In this document: positions 27,319 to 37,048 of the stretch, piece by piece | Numbering within the stretch: position 1 is the first letter of the stretch | How the letters are laid out: each line of letters starts with the position of its first letter | Assembly (NCBI RefSeq): GCF_030270605.1 | Contig: NZ_BSYJ01000001.1 | Coordinates: 62,001-126,000 of the forward strand | Direction of reading: 5' to 3' | Origin: Biformimicrobium ophioploci | GTDB lineage: Bacteria > Pseudomonadota > Gammaproteobacteria > Pseudomonadales > Cellvibrionaceae | DNA length: 64,000 nucleotides | Position numbers and translations under genes: made by a program | The notes under the pieces: model-generated | Told to the model about the DNA's origin: nothing | Databases searched by the model: none | The model's input: only the letters and a program-made list of their open reading frames with translations

Positions 27319-27584
27319 CCACAGAGAAGCTTGATAGGCAGCTCGCGCCAGACAATAAATCGGGAGCTGCGGCGACGTAGATGCAGTAGCGACTTCCCCC
27401 TGCTACCGACTGCCATCCACAACCGCAGCGCCATAACCCTGATACTGCAGCGAACGTGCCAACTATGCATCCCACGGAAATCCCATATATTTCAGGCGGT
27501 TAACGAGGCGCGACCAGTCAGGCCAGTCTGACTCTTGAGCCGAAACCCATTCGGCATTGCATCTTGCATTGCAGCGCGAGCCGC
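27319..27584 (-). other. Non-coding stretch between glutaminase and its terminator
   Basis: 266 bp without a credible gene. On the minus strand it lies between the glutaminase stop and a strong terminator, so it is transcribed as a long 3' UTR or from its own promoter as a small RNA. The only long frame crossing it (from 27475) belongs to the GNAT upstream extension and lacks a ribosome-binding site. Short repeats of GCATTGCA occur at about 27553-27574. I do not recognise a known RNA. Confidence 0.4.
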
Positions 27585-28532
27585 TTAACCGAGGGGAGAG
27601 CGCCCCAGGTAATCCACCAGTTTTTCCAGCGCCCAGCGCGCCCCGACAGAATTGCCATTGGCATCCAGCCGCGGAGACCAGGCACACACGGTAAACTCGC
27701 CCGGCAATACCGCCACAATGCCGCCGCCGACACCACTTTTTGCAGGCAGCCCCACCTGCGCGGCATAGGAGCCGGAAGCGTCATAAAGGCCGCAGGTCAG
27801 CATCATGCCATTGACCTCGCGCGCCTGATCCGCGCTCAGCAGTTGTTGGCTACTAATCGGGCTGTGGCCTGCGGACGCGAGAAACGAGAAGAGCCGCGCC
27901 AGGTCGACGCAATTCATGCCCAGCGCACAGAAATGGCAGTAGACCTCGAGTACCCGGTTCACATCGCCATGGATATTGCCAAAACTCTTGATCAGGTGGG
28001 CGATGGCCGCATTGCGGGAAGTGTTGCGCAATTCCGATTCGGCCACTCGGGCATCGTAATTGATCGAGCGGTTGCCGCTGTGTTCACGCACAAATTCGCG
28101 CATGTGGTGGAGTATCAAAAAGATCTTCTCAACCAGGATATCCACGATCACCAGCGCACCGGCATTGACGAACGGGTTGCGCGGTATGCCTTCCTCGCGC
28201 TCCAGCTGTATCAGCGAGCTGAACGGCATCCCGGAAGGCTCCTGGCGCAATCGCTGCCACAGGCCGAATTCGTCCGCGTGGCGCATGGCAATCACCAGGG
28301 AGATCACCTTGGAGATACTCTGGATGGAAAAAGGCACCAGCGCATCACCGCAACTCTGTACCCGGCCATCCCTGTGGCAAATTGCCATCCCGAACTGGTC
28401 CGGCTCCACTTCCGCGAGTGCGGGGATGTAGTCCGCGACCTTGCCCACCCCGAACTTTGTGCGGGCCTCCTCCGCCAACTGCGCCAGAAAATCCTCTTCG
28501 ATATAACCGATATGGGAGCGGGGGTAGGACAC
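27585..28532 (-). CDS. glsA: Glutaminase
   Basis: 315 residues, normal for bacterial serine-type glutaminases. The catalytic Ser-x-x-Lys is in FSIQSISKVISL, with GIPRNPFVNAGAL, a Tyr/Asn block in NYDARVAESE, and the C-terminal LPAKSGVGGGIVAVLPG. It deamidates glutamine to glutamate and ammonia. The MscS gene upstream ends 3 bp before this start codon, suggesting co-transcription with the channel gene. Confidence 0.95.
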   Translation of the reverse strand: MSYPRSHIGYIEEDFLAQLAEEARTKFGVGKVADYIPALAEVEPDQFGMAICHRDGRVQSCGDALVPFSIQSISKVISLVIAMRHADEFGLWQRLRQEPSGMPFSSLIQLEREEGIPRNPFVNAGALVIVDILVEKIFLILHHMREFVREHSGNRSINYDARVAESELRNTSRNAAIAHLIKSFGNIHGDVNRVLEVYCHFCALGMNCVDLARLFSFLASAGHSPISSQQLLSADQAREVNGMMLTCGLYDASGSYAAQVGLPAKSGVGGGIVAVLPGEFTVCAWSPRLDANGNSVGARWALEKLVDYLGRSPLG

Positions 28533-28535
28533 GTT

Positions 28536-30722
28536 TCAGTCTCCTGTACCACGCCTGCCGCCATTACGCCGGAGTACGGCAGCGGGCCAGGCCTTGTCAT
28601 CCCAACTGCGCAGGCGCAGGTCGCGCTGCGGGAACGGAATTTCTATACCGTGACGGGTCAGGGACTCCAGTAATTCCACATTGTATTGCGCATAGGGGTC
28701 CCCGAGCGGGGCAAGACGATTACTGTTGATCCAGACCACAAGTTTGAAATCGAGGGAGCTTTCCCCGAAGCCCACCAGCCATACCTCGGTTTTGTGGTTC
28801 CAGTCGGTATGGGTCAACACCACCTTGTCCGCCGCTTCCATGGCTGCCTGCTGGACCATGGCCGGGTCCGAGCCATAGGCCACACCGAAGTCGACATGGA
28901 TCCGGCGAATCGGGTCGTCCAGTGTGTGGTTGATTACACGGCCGGCCACAAACTCACTGTTGGGCACCAGGATATCGACATTGTCGCGGGTAGTGATGCG
29001 GGTAGAGCGCACATTGATCGCGCGAATGCGGCCGAACACTCCGGACTCCAGCTCTACCAGGTCACCCACTTTGAGTGGCCGCTCAAACAAAAGGATCAGC
29101 CCCGATACAAAGTTCCCGAAAATCTCCTGCAAACCGAAGCCGATACCCACAGACAGCGCACCGGCCACGACCGTCAGGCTGGTGGTATCCAGGCCAATGA
29201 TCATCAGCGACGCAAGGAACGCTATCAGGATATAGGCGTAGTGGCTGACGCGCCCAATGCTATATACCGTCGATTCGCTGGCCTGGTTGGTATCCACCAG
29301 GCGCCGCAGTGCGCGCCGGGTGATGCGTGATGCGAGGTAAGCAATAAGCCAGGCCAGCAGTATCTGCAGCAGGGTAACGATCGTGACCGGATTATTGTTG
29401 ATATCAAACAGCGTATAGTGGGAAAAGCGCTGCCAGAGGTCGCTGAAGAATATGCGCCAGCTTTCAAAATCCTCGCCCACAGCGGCCCAAAGGCCCTGCT
29501 GTTCGCGCACCAGGGTCAGCTGGGACTTGTTATAGCGTTCAACATCCACCAGCGCTTTTGAGACCACCTTGAGGACGCTGTTGATCTCCTCGATACGCTG
29601 CCACCAGCTCTGTACCAGCGCTTCCTGCTCGCGGGTCTGGTTGTCGTCCAGCCAGGACATCAGCTGCGTACGCTTTACCGCCAGCTCTTTGCCCACCACA
29701 TCACGAATCCGGGTCGCACCTTCGACCACCCGCTTGCCTTTCTTGATGGGTTTTGTCTCGCCAGTGGGATCCGCTGCGGCATTGATATGCTGGCGCAGTA
29801 TGGCCCGGTGTCGCTCCAGGCGTTTTTGCTGGATTCTCAGGTCCAGCAACATGACAGAAAGGCGCATATCAAACGCTTTGCTCTCATCCGTCTTCTGCAG
29901 CAACGCGGACTGCAACTCCGCGCGCTGGCTGAGCAGCTTTTCTATTTCCAGGGCGAGCGCCTCAATCGCTGCGGCGATATCCTGCTCGACTTTTTCGCTG
30001 AATTTAAGCTCAGACAGCATGCGCTGCAGCTCAGCGGATGCGAGCTCCATTTCCTTTTTCCAGGCGACCTCCCGGGCCACCAGTCGCTCGCGTCGCTCGA
30101 TCAGCAACAGGTGATTAACCTGCGCCAGGAAAACCCGGGCCGCAGCCCGCTCGTGATCAGAGGAAGGTTGTTCAGCATCCCGCATTTTCAGGAGCTGCCG
30201 GTCCAGCAGGCTGCGCGACTGATCCAGGGAATCGTTGGCGAGCTGGATCTCTGCGACCAGGCTGTCCAGTCGAGCCAAACCGTCGGCAACACTGCGATCA
30301 GAAGCAGCCCACTGGTTCACATCCGGGTCTGCGGGGAAGCTCACCTGTTCCAACAGTTTTGTTTTGAGGTATCGGTCGCGGTCATCCCAGATCTGCCTGA
30401 TGCCCTGGAAGCGGGCCTCGACATTTTCGTCCTGGCTGCGCAACGCGCTGTCCACTGCCAAAGAACTGCGCCATTCGCGCCAGGCAGTTTCCAGTTGCTG
30501 CAACCACTGCACCCGCTGCTCGTGCTCAAGCTTCTCCCAGGCACCCCACCATTCCGCTGAAGGCGCGGTGAAATCCGGGATGACCGCCTCAAAGGCCTGC
30601 TCTGAACCGCCACTGGTTTGCGCATCCTGTGCGGCCAGCGGCTGCGCGCAAGCAGACACCCCATGCCACATAAAGGCGAGCAGAAGTAAGGCCCGGAAGA
30701 TTGAGAGCAGCGATTTTCCCAT
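28536..30722 (-). CDS. Large mechanosensitive channel (MscS family) with periplasmic coiled coil
   Basis: 728 residues. A signal peptide (LLSIFRALLLLAFMWHGVSACA) leads into about 400 residues of Gln/Glu/Arg-rich heptads predicted as coiled coil (for example LQTAWREW and RAELQSALLQKTDESK). Next come membrane helices around residues 425-520 (TIVTLLQILLAWLIAYLA) and the MscS domain: GIGFGLQEIFGNFVSGLILL, RPLKVGDLVELESGVFGRI, NVRSTRITTRDNVDILVPNS. This layout resembles MscK/MscM-type osmotic channels of the inner membrane. It is the last gene before glsA. Confidence 0.9.
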   Translation of the reverse strand: MGKSLLSIFRALLLLAFMWHGVSACAQPLAAQDAQTSGGSEQAFEAVIPDFTAPSAEWWGAWEKLEHEQRVQWLQQLETAWREWRSSLAVDSALRSQDENVEARFQGIRQIWDDRDRYLKTKLLEQVSFPADPDVNQWAASDRSVADGLARLDSLVAEIQLANDSLDQSRSLLDRQLLKMRDAEQPSSDHERAAARVFLAQVNHLLLIERRERLVAREVAWKKEMELASAELQRMLSELKFSEKVEQDIAAAIEALALEIEKLLSQRAELQSALLQKTDESKAFDMRLSVMLLDLRIQQKRLERHRAILRQHINAAADPTGETKPIKKGKRVVEGATRIRDVVGKELAVKRTQLMSWLDDNQTREQEALVQSWWQRIEEINSVLKVVSKALVDVERYNKSQLTLVREQQGLWAAVGEDFESWRIFFSDLWQRFSHYTLFDINNNPVTIVTLLQILLAWLIAYLASRITRRALRRLVDTNQASESTVYSIGRVSHYAYILIAFLASLMIIGLDTTSLTVVAGALSVGIGFGLQEIFGNFVSGLILLFERPLKVGDLVELESGVFGRIRAINVRSTRITTRDNVDILVPNSEFVAGRVINHTLDDPIRRIHVDFGVAYGSDPAMVQQAAMEAADKVVLTHTDWNHKTEVWLVGFGESSLDFKLVVWINSNRLAPLGDPYAQYNVELLESLTRHGIEIPFPQRDLRLRSWDDKAWPAAVLRRNGGRRGTGD

Positions 30723-30798
30723 CGAATGCCTTTGCCAAAAAGCGGGCGCCGCAATTGGCGGATAAACCCCGTTTATCCAGCATAGATGGGAGAAGAGA

Positions 30799-30825
30799 AA
30801 CGCGCCCCGGAGATTGGGGCGCGTT
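30799..30825 (-). terminator. Terminator of the RND efflux operon
   Basis: AACGCGCCCC/GGGGCGCGTT is a perfect 10-bp stem with a 7-nt loop, 40 bp after the adaptor-gene stop on the minus strand. It is followed by a T/C-rich stretch (TTTCTCTTCTC) rather than a pure T-run. It would separate the efflux genes from the MscS gene. Confidence 0.6.
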
Positions 30826-30864
30826 GCGGGATTTGCAAATCAGGAATCGGGATCAGGGCGAACT

Positions 30865-31917
30865 TCAGTTGACGTTCAGTGGTGCCGGCAGGATCTTGAG
30901 TTTCTGTCCCGGCAGCAGGCGCTCAGCACCGCGCACTACCACCTGGTCACCATCCTTTAACGGACCCGATACAGAAATCCAGTCGCTTTCGCCACCGCCG
31001 GCAGTCACCATGATGCGCTCCGCAATGCCCTCGGCGCCGACCCTGAAGACAAAGGTGCCCGTTTCCCGCAGGACCAGTGCATCGCGTGGCACCACCAGCG
31101 CCTCGCGGGGCGCTGCCGTGGGTACTGCCACCTGGATCGGTGCGCCGAAGATCCAGTCCGAATCCGCCGGCAGTGAGAGCAACAACTTTACCGTGCGTGA
31201 CCCCGGGTTGGTGGCCGGCACCAGTTGCCGTACCGGCGCCTCTACAAACTGATCTCCGGATCGCACGGTAAGTACCGCATCGTTCGCAAGGTAGGGCACT
31301 GCGCTGAGGGGGACGTCCGCTTCTGCCTCCAGCGCATCGCGCGCGATGGCCCGCAACAGGGGCTCACCGGTGCGCACATACTCGCCGGCCTGGCGTTCAC
31401 GCGAAACCACCAGCGCATCAAACGGCGCAACTATACGTGTCTTGCCGAGCTCATAGCGCGTACGATCGCGGGCGATTTCCGCGCTGGCCAGGTCCTGGGC
31501 AATGGCCTCCCTGTTGGCCGCCTGCTCTTCCAGCGCGGAACGGGAGGTGCTATTGGTTTCGCTCAGCTGCTGTAGCCGCTCAAGCTGCGCGTCCATATAT
31601 TTGAGTCGCGCCTTCAGCTGCAGGATCCGGCTTTCATCCGTGCGGAGCTGCAACTGCCAGTAGGTGTCATCCAGTTGTGCCAGCAGCTCACCCCGCGCAA
31701 CCCGGGTACCGGGCTCCGCCACGCTGCGTAACAATCCATTGATCTCCGAGGCCACCCGCACATCGCGGCGACTAGCGACGCGCGCGGGGGACCAGAGGCT
31801 CGGGGACAGCAGGCGTACCTGCACCTGCTCCACCGCCACGGCGACAGGTCGACCCGGCTGCGCCATTGCAGCAGTGGCAACCAGCAACAGCAACGCTGCC
31901 GAAAAGAAATGTTTCAT
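30865..31917 (-). CDS. RND efflux periplasmic adaptor (membrane fusion protein)
   Basis: 350 residues. The signal peptide MKHFFSAALLLLVATAAMA is followed by the lipoyl/barrel-sandwich halves (VASRRDVRVASEINGLLRSV and IVAPFDALVVSRERQAGEYV) flanking an alpha-helical hairpin (about residues 80-150). The C-terminal beta-barrel contains VPRDALVLRETGTFVFRV. It bridges the inner-membrane pump to an outer-membrane channel. It starts 2 bp after the permease stop, and the permease comes first, the reverse of the usual order. No outer-membrane factor gene is in the window. Confidence 0.92.
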   Translation of the reverse strand: MKHFFSAALLLLVATAAMAQPGRPVAVAVEQVQVRLLSPSLWSPARVASRRDVRVASEINGLLRSVAEPGTRVARGELLAQLDDTYWQLQLRTDESRILQLKARLKYMDAQLERLQQLSETNSTSRSALEEQAANREAIAQDLASAEIARDRTRYELGKTRIVAPFDALVVSRERQAGEYVRTGEPLLRAIARDALEAEADVPLSAVPYLANDAVLTVRSGDQFVEAPVRQLVPATNPGSRTVKLLLSLPADSDWIFGAPIQVAVPTAAPREALVVPRDALVLRETGTFVFRVGAEGIAERIMVTAGGGESDWISVSGPLKDGDQVVVRGAERLLPGQKLKILPAPLNVN

Positions 31918-31919
31918 AA

Positions 31920-34900
31920 TTACCTCTCCGCTGCCAGCGCTGCATCATCCGCTTGAACCGGCGCCGGTGCCTTGCCGAGCTGCAGAAGCGTCGGCAACAA
32001 AATCAATGTAAACAGGGTACTGACAGCCATGCCGCCAACGATTACTGCGGCCAGGCCACGATAGATAGCCGCGCCTTCGCCCGGTGCAATGAGCAGCGGC
32101 AACATACCAAAAATACTGGTCAGCGTACTCATAAAGATGGGGCGCATACGTAAAGTCAGCGCCTGTTCCACTGCGGCCAGGCGCGTTGCGCCGTTGCGCT
32201 CCGCGGCACGGGTCTGGTGTACCAGCAGGATTGCGTTATTGACCACGAGGCCCAGCAAAATGACAAAGCCCATCATGGTGAGCAGGTCGAGCGGCTGGAA
32301 GGTCACCAGATTCAGTGCACGCAGCGCCAGTGCCCCGCCTACCGTGGCCAGCGGCAGCGTCAATAAAACCAGCCCGGCATCCTTCACCGAGCGGAACAGC
32401 GCGCTCATCAACAGGAACAGGATGATCAGGGCCAGAACAAAATTCTGGGACAGTGACTTCAATGCGTTCTGCAGGTCGGAAGCATTGCCACCGAGCAGGA
32501 CGTTGCCATCGGAAAGCTCCGCCTTTACGCCGGGTAGTACCTGCGCTTCGATAATGGCCACCAGCTCTTCCAGGCTTTTATCGTCCGGCGGCAACACACT
32601 CAGCGTGATAGTCCGGCGTCCGTCCAGGCGGCGTATCTGGCCGGCACCGGTCGTGCGTTCCACACTGGCAATACTCGACAGTGGCAGCACGGCCCCATTC
32701 GGCATTGCCAGCGGTGTACGCGCCATATCATCCTGGGTGCGCCACTCCTTTGCCCTCAGGATAATATCCAGACGGTTTTCACCGTTGAAATATTCACCCA
32801 CATACAGGCCATTGCCCAGTGCCCTTACAACGCTGCCAAGCGCCTGCCTGCTCCAGCCTTGCTCGTAAAGCGCATGGTCGTCCGGGCGCACGGTATATTC
32901 CGGGCTGTTACGCTCAAGGTTTGGCTGCGGGCGTACCGGCACCCCGGGCAGCGCTTCCGCCAGCAGATCGATGGCCTTTTGCGCCGCGCCTATCATGGCG
33001 TCCTCGTCCGGGCTCTGGATATGCAGATCCAGACCACGCCCACCGCCAAAGCCGCCGAACAGGCTGCCACGTGAGACAAAGCCACGGAAGTCCGGAATGT
33101 CCTTTGTAATTTCCGTACGCAGCAGATGTTCGATCTCGCCAATACGCGAGATATCCTGCACCCGGGCCCCCATCAATCCCCCGGCGCTCCAGGTGATGAT
33201 GAAATAGTTTTTGAGTGCGGGCTCCTTCTCCCCCTTCATGTAGGGGGCCATCCGGCGACTCAGTTCTGCAACGATCTCCTCGCGGATAACTGTCATATTG
33301 GTCGCATTGGGATAGGAAAGCCGCACATTGACCTGATCATTTTTTACCGGCGGCAGGTAGTCCAGGGTTGGCAGTAGCGGTAACGTGACCAGCAATGGCA
33401 GTGCCAGCATGGTGACGATGATCAGCGGCCGGCGACTGGGCTTGCCCGTAAACGCCATGATCTTGCCCGCCCATTTCTTCCAGCGGTCCGCGAGGCGGTC
33501 TTCTAGCGCGCCCGCGGGCAGCCACAGTTTGGCCGCCACTGGCACCACCAGTACAGCGACCAGCAGGGAGAAAACCACCGCAACAGAAATCGTCAGCGCC
33601 AGGTCGCCAAAAATCTGGCCTTCCACACTCTCCAGAAAGAATACGGGAAGGAAAATGGCGATCGTTGTCGCGGTGCTGGCGAGCAGCGCGCCCCAAACCT
33701 GGGTTGCCCCCTCCAGCGAGGCCCTGAATGCCGGCTCTCCCTTTTCCCGCAGGCGCACGATGTTCTCCAGCACCACGATTGCGGCATCCAGCACCATACC
33801 AGAGGCAAACGCCAGGCCAGCGAGAGAAATTACATTCACGGTACGACCGGCGGCAGACAAAATGATAAAAGTTGCGAGCAGGGAAATCGGGATTGCAGCG
33901 GCAACAATCAGGGTGGCACGCCGGCGGCGCAGGAACCACCACAGCACGCCAACCGCAAATAGGATCCCGAGGAGCAGGTTGCCGCCAAGCAGGTTCAATG
34001 CGCGATAGATAAACACAGAGGAGTCAAACGACTGCACCATTGCGAGCTGCTTGTCCGCCAGAAGATCTTCATTGATTTCCGCGACCTTGTCCTTGACCTC
34101 TGCAAGGGTCGCCAGCAGGTTCGCTCCGGATTCCTTGTCGATTCGCATGGAAACCGCCGGATTGCCATTCTGGATCGACATGCCAAAATCCTGCCCGGGC
34201 CCCACCTTCACCTCCGCGATATCACGCAGGTGGACCGGCTGGCCGCCGCGCCACTCGAGAATCAGGTCACCGAGTTTTTCCGGGTCATACTCCCCTTCGA
34301 ACCTGAGGGAATACTGGCGCCGGCCAACATCCACGGTACCGCCCGAAATATTACGCGAGCTCGCAAGCCGCTGCGCGACCTGCGGGATCTGGATGCCCTG
34401 TTCGGCCGCTTTCCACGGATCAAACAGGATCTGCAATTCATCCTGGTTGCTCGAACGCGAACGCACCTGCACAGCCGCGACCCCGTCAATCGACTCAATC
34501 TGCGGCTTGACCACATCTTCCAGGAACTGAACATATTCGCTGACTGGCGTATCGTTGCCTTCAAGCACCTGGAGGAAATAGTAGGTCAATGCTTCCGCAT
34601 CACCACCACGGCCCCCGAGGTTTACCTGTGGCGGAGTTGCATCCCGCGGTAGTGGAGGCAGGCGATTGAGGCGGCTGATCACATTGATCAACGTCTTGTT
34701 CATATCGGTGCCCAAACCGAATTCCAGTTCTACGCTTGTCCGTCCCGGGTTGATTGAAACCTCCATGGTTTCCATCCCGGTAAGCCCCTTCAGGACCGAT
34801 TCGATGGGCTGGGCTATTTCCGATTCCATCTCCTGGGGGGATGCCGCGCGCCAGCCCGCACTGATAAAGATGCGTGGCTTCTCGATCGACGGCAGCAGCT

Positions 34901-35003
34901 GGATCGGCAGCTGCGAGGCAAGGAAAATGCCCAGGACAATTGTCATCACTACACCGACCGCAGTGGCAGCCGGGTTCTTCAGGGCAGCGGCGGTTAGCGC
35001 CAT
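31920..35003 (-). CDS. RND efflux transporter permease (HAE-1-like)
   Basis: 1027 residues from the ATG at 35003 (CGGAG 8 nt upstream); a TTG 12 codons earlier is the other choice. Two repeats of six TM helices with large periplasmic loops. TM1 includes NPAATAVGVVMTIVLGIFLA; conserved blocks are PRIFISAGWRAASPQEMES, AAAIPISLLATFIIL and FLPVFFLESVEG. In TM4 the sequence is GMVLDAAIVVLEN, so the second Asp of the AcrB-type DD pair is Ala; in TM10 the AcrB Lys940 position reads Asn (GLVVNNAILLV). Drug or lipid export is likely; the substrate is unknown. The LytTR two-component system lies immediately upstream. Confidence 0.93.
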   Translation of the reverse strand: MALTAAALKNPAATAVGVVMTIVLGIFLASQLPIQLLPSIEKPRIFISAGWRAASPQEMESEIAQPIESVLKGLTGMETMEVSINPGRTSVELEFGLGTDMNKTLINVISRLNRLPPLPRDATPPQVNLGGRGGDAEALTYYFLQVLEGNDTPVSEYVQFLEDVVKPQIESIDGVAAVQVRSRSSNQDELQILFDPWKAAEQGIQIPQVAQRLASSRNISGGTVDVGRRQYSLRFEGEYDPEKLGDLILEWRGGQPVHLRDIAEVKVGPGQDFGMSIQNGNPAVSMRIDKESGANLLATLAEVKDKVAEINEDLLADKQLAMVQSFDSSVFIYRALNLLGGNLLLGILFAVGVLWWFLRRRRATLIVAAAIPISLLATFIILSAAGRTVNVISLAGLAFASGMVLDAAIVVLENIVRLREKGEPAFRASLEGATQVWGALLASTATTIAIFLPVFFLESVEGQIFGDLALTISVAVVFSLLVAVLVVPVAAKLWLPAGALEDRLADRWKKWAGKIMAFTGKPSRRPLIIVTMLALPLLVTLPLLPTLDYLPPVKNDQVNVRLSYPNATNMTVIREEIVAELSRRMAPYMKGEKEPALKNYFIITWSAGGLMGARVQDISRIGEIEHLLRTEITKDIPDFRGFVSRGSLFGGFGGGRGLDLHIQSPDEDAMIGAAQKAIDLLAEALPGVPVRPQPNLERNSPEYTVRPDDHALYEQGWSRQALGSVVRALGNGLYVGEYFNGENRLDIILRAKEWRTQDDMARTPLAMPNGAVLPLSSIASVERTTGAGQIRRLDGRRTITLSVLPPDDKSLEELVAIIEAQVLPGVKAELSDGNVLLGGNASDLQNALKSLSQNFVLALIILFLLMSALFRSVKDAGLVLLTLPLATVGGALALRALNLVTFQPLDLLTMMGFVILLGLVVNNAILLVHQTRAAERNGATRLAAVEQALTLRMRPIFMSTLTSIFGMLPLLIAPGEGAAIYRGLAAVIVGGMAVSTLFTLILLPTLLQLGKAPAPVQADDAALAAER

Positions 35004-35094
35004 TAGAGTCTCCGAAAAACTGTTATTTGCCTTTAGCAAAAACCAGCCTTACAGCTGGCACTGGAACTTTGGGCGCAACGTCTAAAGCAGGCCT

Positions 35095-35904
35095 TTAGAG
35101 AAAGTGCTGCACTTTGTTTTTATAACTGCGACTCATCTTCAGGCGCTCACCGTTGTTCAGGACCAGGTGGTACTCGCCGTTGATATGCGCAACGATTTTC
35201 TCAACGCGCGCCAGGTTGACGATAGTAGAACGATGTATGCGCTGGAACACTGCCGGGTTCAGCTGTTGCTCCAGTTCCTTCATGGTGATTCGCATGACGT
35301 GGGTCTCACCACAGGCATGCACGCACATATAGTCGCCGGCCGCATCGATCCAGTCGATTTCCCTGGCGGGCACCAGTGTGATCCGCCCCGAATCCTTGAT
35401 TGCGATTTTTTCCGGGTAGGGACTGGTGGCGGCGCTCTCGCCAGCAGCCAGCCTGTCCTCGATGGTCTGTTCGGTTTGCTGGGTTAGCTCCGCCACCGCG
35501 CGCAGCAGGTGCTCGCGATCCGATGCCAGGCTGTCGCTGGCGATACGCTCGCGCACGCGCTCGATTGCCTGCGCCAGGCGCTCCTCTTCCAGCGGCTTCA
35601 ATACATAGTCCACCGCGTTGATGTCGAAGGCTTCTACCGCAAACTGATCGTAGGCGGTAACGAACACCACCGCGGGCATGTCCGCCTCATCCAACTGGCG
35701 CACCACATCGAAGCCGCCCATACCGGGCATCTGGATGTCCAGGAACACAACATCGGGCTTTAGCGCCGGAATCTGCTCCAGCGCCTCGCGGCCGTTGCCG
35801 CATTCCGTGAGAACTTCGACCGAACCCAGTGCCTCCAGGCGCAGGCGCATACCGCGCCGTGCCAACGGCTCGTCATCGACAATGATCGCTTTCAGCTGTT
35901 GCAT
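35095..35904 (-). CDS. LytTR-type response regulator
   Basis: 269 residues. The N-terminal receiver has acidic DDEP, phospho-acceptor FLDIQMPGMGG and conserved VLKPLEEE with Lys. The C-terminal LytTR DNA-binding domain spans about residues 165-269 (IAIKDSGRITLVPAREIDWI, FQRIHRSTIVNLARVEKI, LKMSRSYKNKV). It follows the kinase gene by 34 bp and precedes the RND permease, its probable target. AAGGGA lies 5 nt before the ATG. Confidence 0.95.
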   Translation of the reverse strand: MQQLKAIIVDDEPLARRGMRLRLEALGSVEVLTECGNGREALEQIPALKPDVVFLDIQMPGMGGFDVVRQLDEADMPAVVFVTAYDQFAVEAFDINAVDYVLKPLEEERLAQAIERVRERIASDSLASDREHLLRAVAELTQQTEQTIEDRLAAGESAATSPYPEKIAIKDSGRITLVPAREIDWIDAAGDYMCVHACGETHVMRITMKELEQQLNPAVFQRIHRSTIVNLARVEKIVAHINGEYHLVLNNGERLKMSRSYKNKVQHFL

Positions 35905-35938
35905 GCCAATCCCTTGATTTTGAATTTTCTACTGTCCG

Positions 35939-37048
35939 CTAGCTATGCAGCGCGACTTTCTTGCGTACGGTTTCGTAAGGCAGCCGAATTCGCACGGCAA
36001 GACCACCCAGGTCACTGGCGGTAAAGCGAATATCCTGCTCCTTGCCGTAGAGCACCTGCAGGCGTTCGCGGGTATTGCGCACACCGACACCGGAACTGCC
36101 TTCGAGATTAGACAGGTTCACAACCGGTTCACCGGAGCCACTGTCGGAAACCGCCAGATGCAGCTCCCCGGAAATAACACGAGCCTCGATCCTGATGCTA
36201 CCGCCTTCTTCGCGGCGGGAAATCGCATACTTGATAGCATTTTCAACCATGGGCTGCAGCAGCAGGCTCGGCACCAGGGCGTACTGGGCAGCATCGTCCA
36301 TCCGCACGTCTACCTGCAAGCGCTCACCAAAGCGCACTTTCTCGATATCGAGGTACAGCATCAGGGCCTCGACCTCTTTCTCGAGCGTGACCTTCTGCAT
36401 TGGGTCGTTATCGAGAGAGTGCCGCAGAAACTGTGACAGCCGCGTGACCATGGCGTTCGCGGTGGGGCTGTCCTTATCCAGAATCAGGGTGGAAATGGCA
36501 TTCAGTGTGTTGAACAGGAAATGCGGGTTGAGCTGGTAGCGCAACATCTTCAACTGGGCCTGGTGGGCCATCGACTCCGCCCGCAGGGCCTTCTCCCGCT
36601 CCTCGCGAGAGGCACGGTAATATTTGATGGCAAAATACGCACCGGTCCAGGTGACATAAATCATGAAGGAGTAGGCGTACCAGTAGAAGCTGTCACCCCA
36701 CTTGAGGCCGCCCTCTTCCGGAAATGCCCAGACATTGCCCAGTTTCTTCAGTAGCGCCCAGAGCAGCGCCGCCAGCGTGATAGCCAGCAAAGTACCAATT
36801 ACCCGCCTCAGCGGCTCGCGGTTCCACAGGCGCAGGTAAATACGGCGCATGGGGATCGTCAGCAGCCAGCCAGTAATGGTGGCAACCAGCATATAGAGGG
36901 CCTGGGCCAGATGATCATCTACCCAGAAGTGTCCGCCAATATAGGTGGCAAACCCGTATCCGCTCCAGCCGAGGAGCTGGAACGCCCGGTACTGGCGCTT
37001 GGGGTCTTCCAGCCTGGCGCTGGCATATTGGAAAAGTCGGCTGCTCAT
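35939..37048 (-). CDS. LytS/YpdA-type sensor histidine kinase
   Basis: 369 residues. Four hydrophobic helices fall in the first 140 residues (GYGFATYIGGHFWV, LYMLVATITGWLLTI, LLAITLAALLWALL, YWYAYSFMIYVTWTGAYFA). A coiled linker leads to the His-kinase block LRYQLNPHFLFNTLNAIST and the ATPase domain with VPSLLLQPMVENAIKYAI and SSGVGVRNTRERLQ. No extracellular sensor domain is present, so the signal is probably in or at the membrane. It phosphorylates the LytTR regulator downstream. Confidence 0.93.
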   Translation of the reverse strand: MSSRLFQYASARLEDPKRQYRAFQLLGWSGYGFATYIGGHFWVDDHLAQALYMLVATITGWLLTIPMRRIYLRLWNREPLRRVIGTLLAITLAALLWALLKKLGNVWAFPEEGGLKWGDSFYWYAYSFMIYVTWTGAYFAIKYYRASREEREKALRAESMAHQAQLKMLRYQLNPHFLFNTLNAISTLILDKDSPTANAMVTRLSQFLRHSLDNDPMQKVTLEKEVEALMLYLDIEKVRFGERLQVDVRMDDAAQYALVPSLLLQPMVENAIKYAISRREEGGSIRIEARVISGELHLAVSDSGSGEPVVNLSNLEGSSGVGVRNTRERLQVLYGKEQDIRFTASDLGGLAVRIRLPYETVRKKVALHS

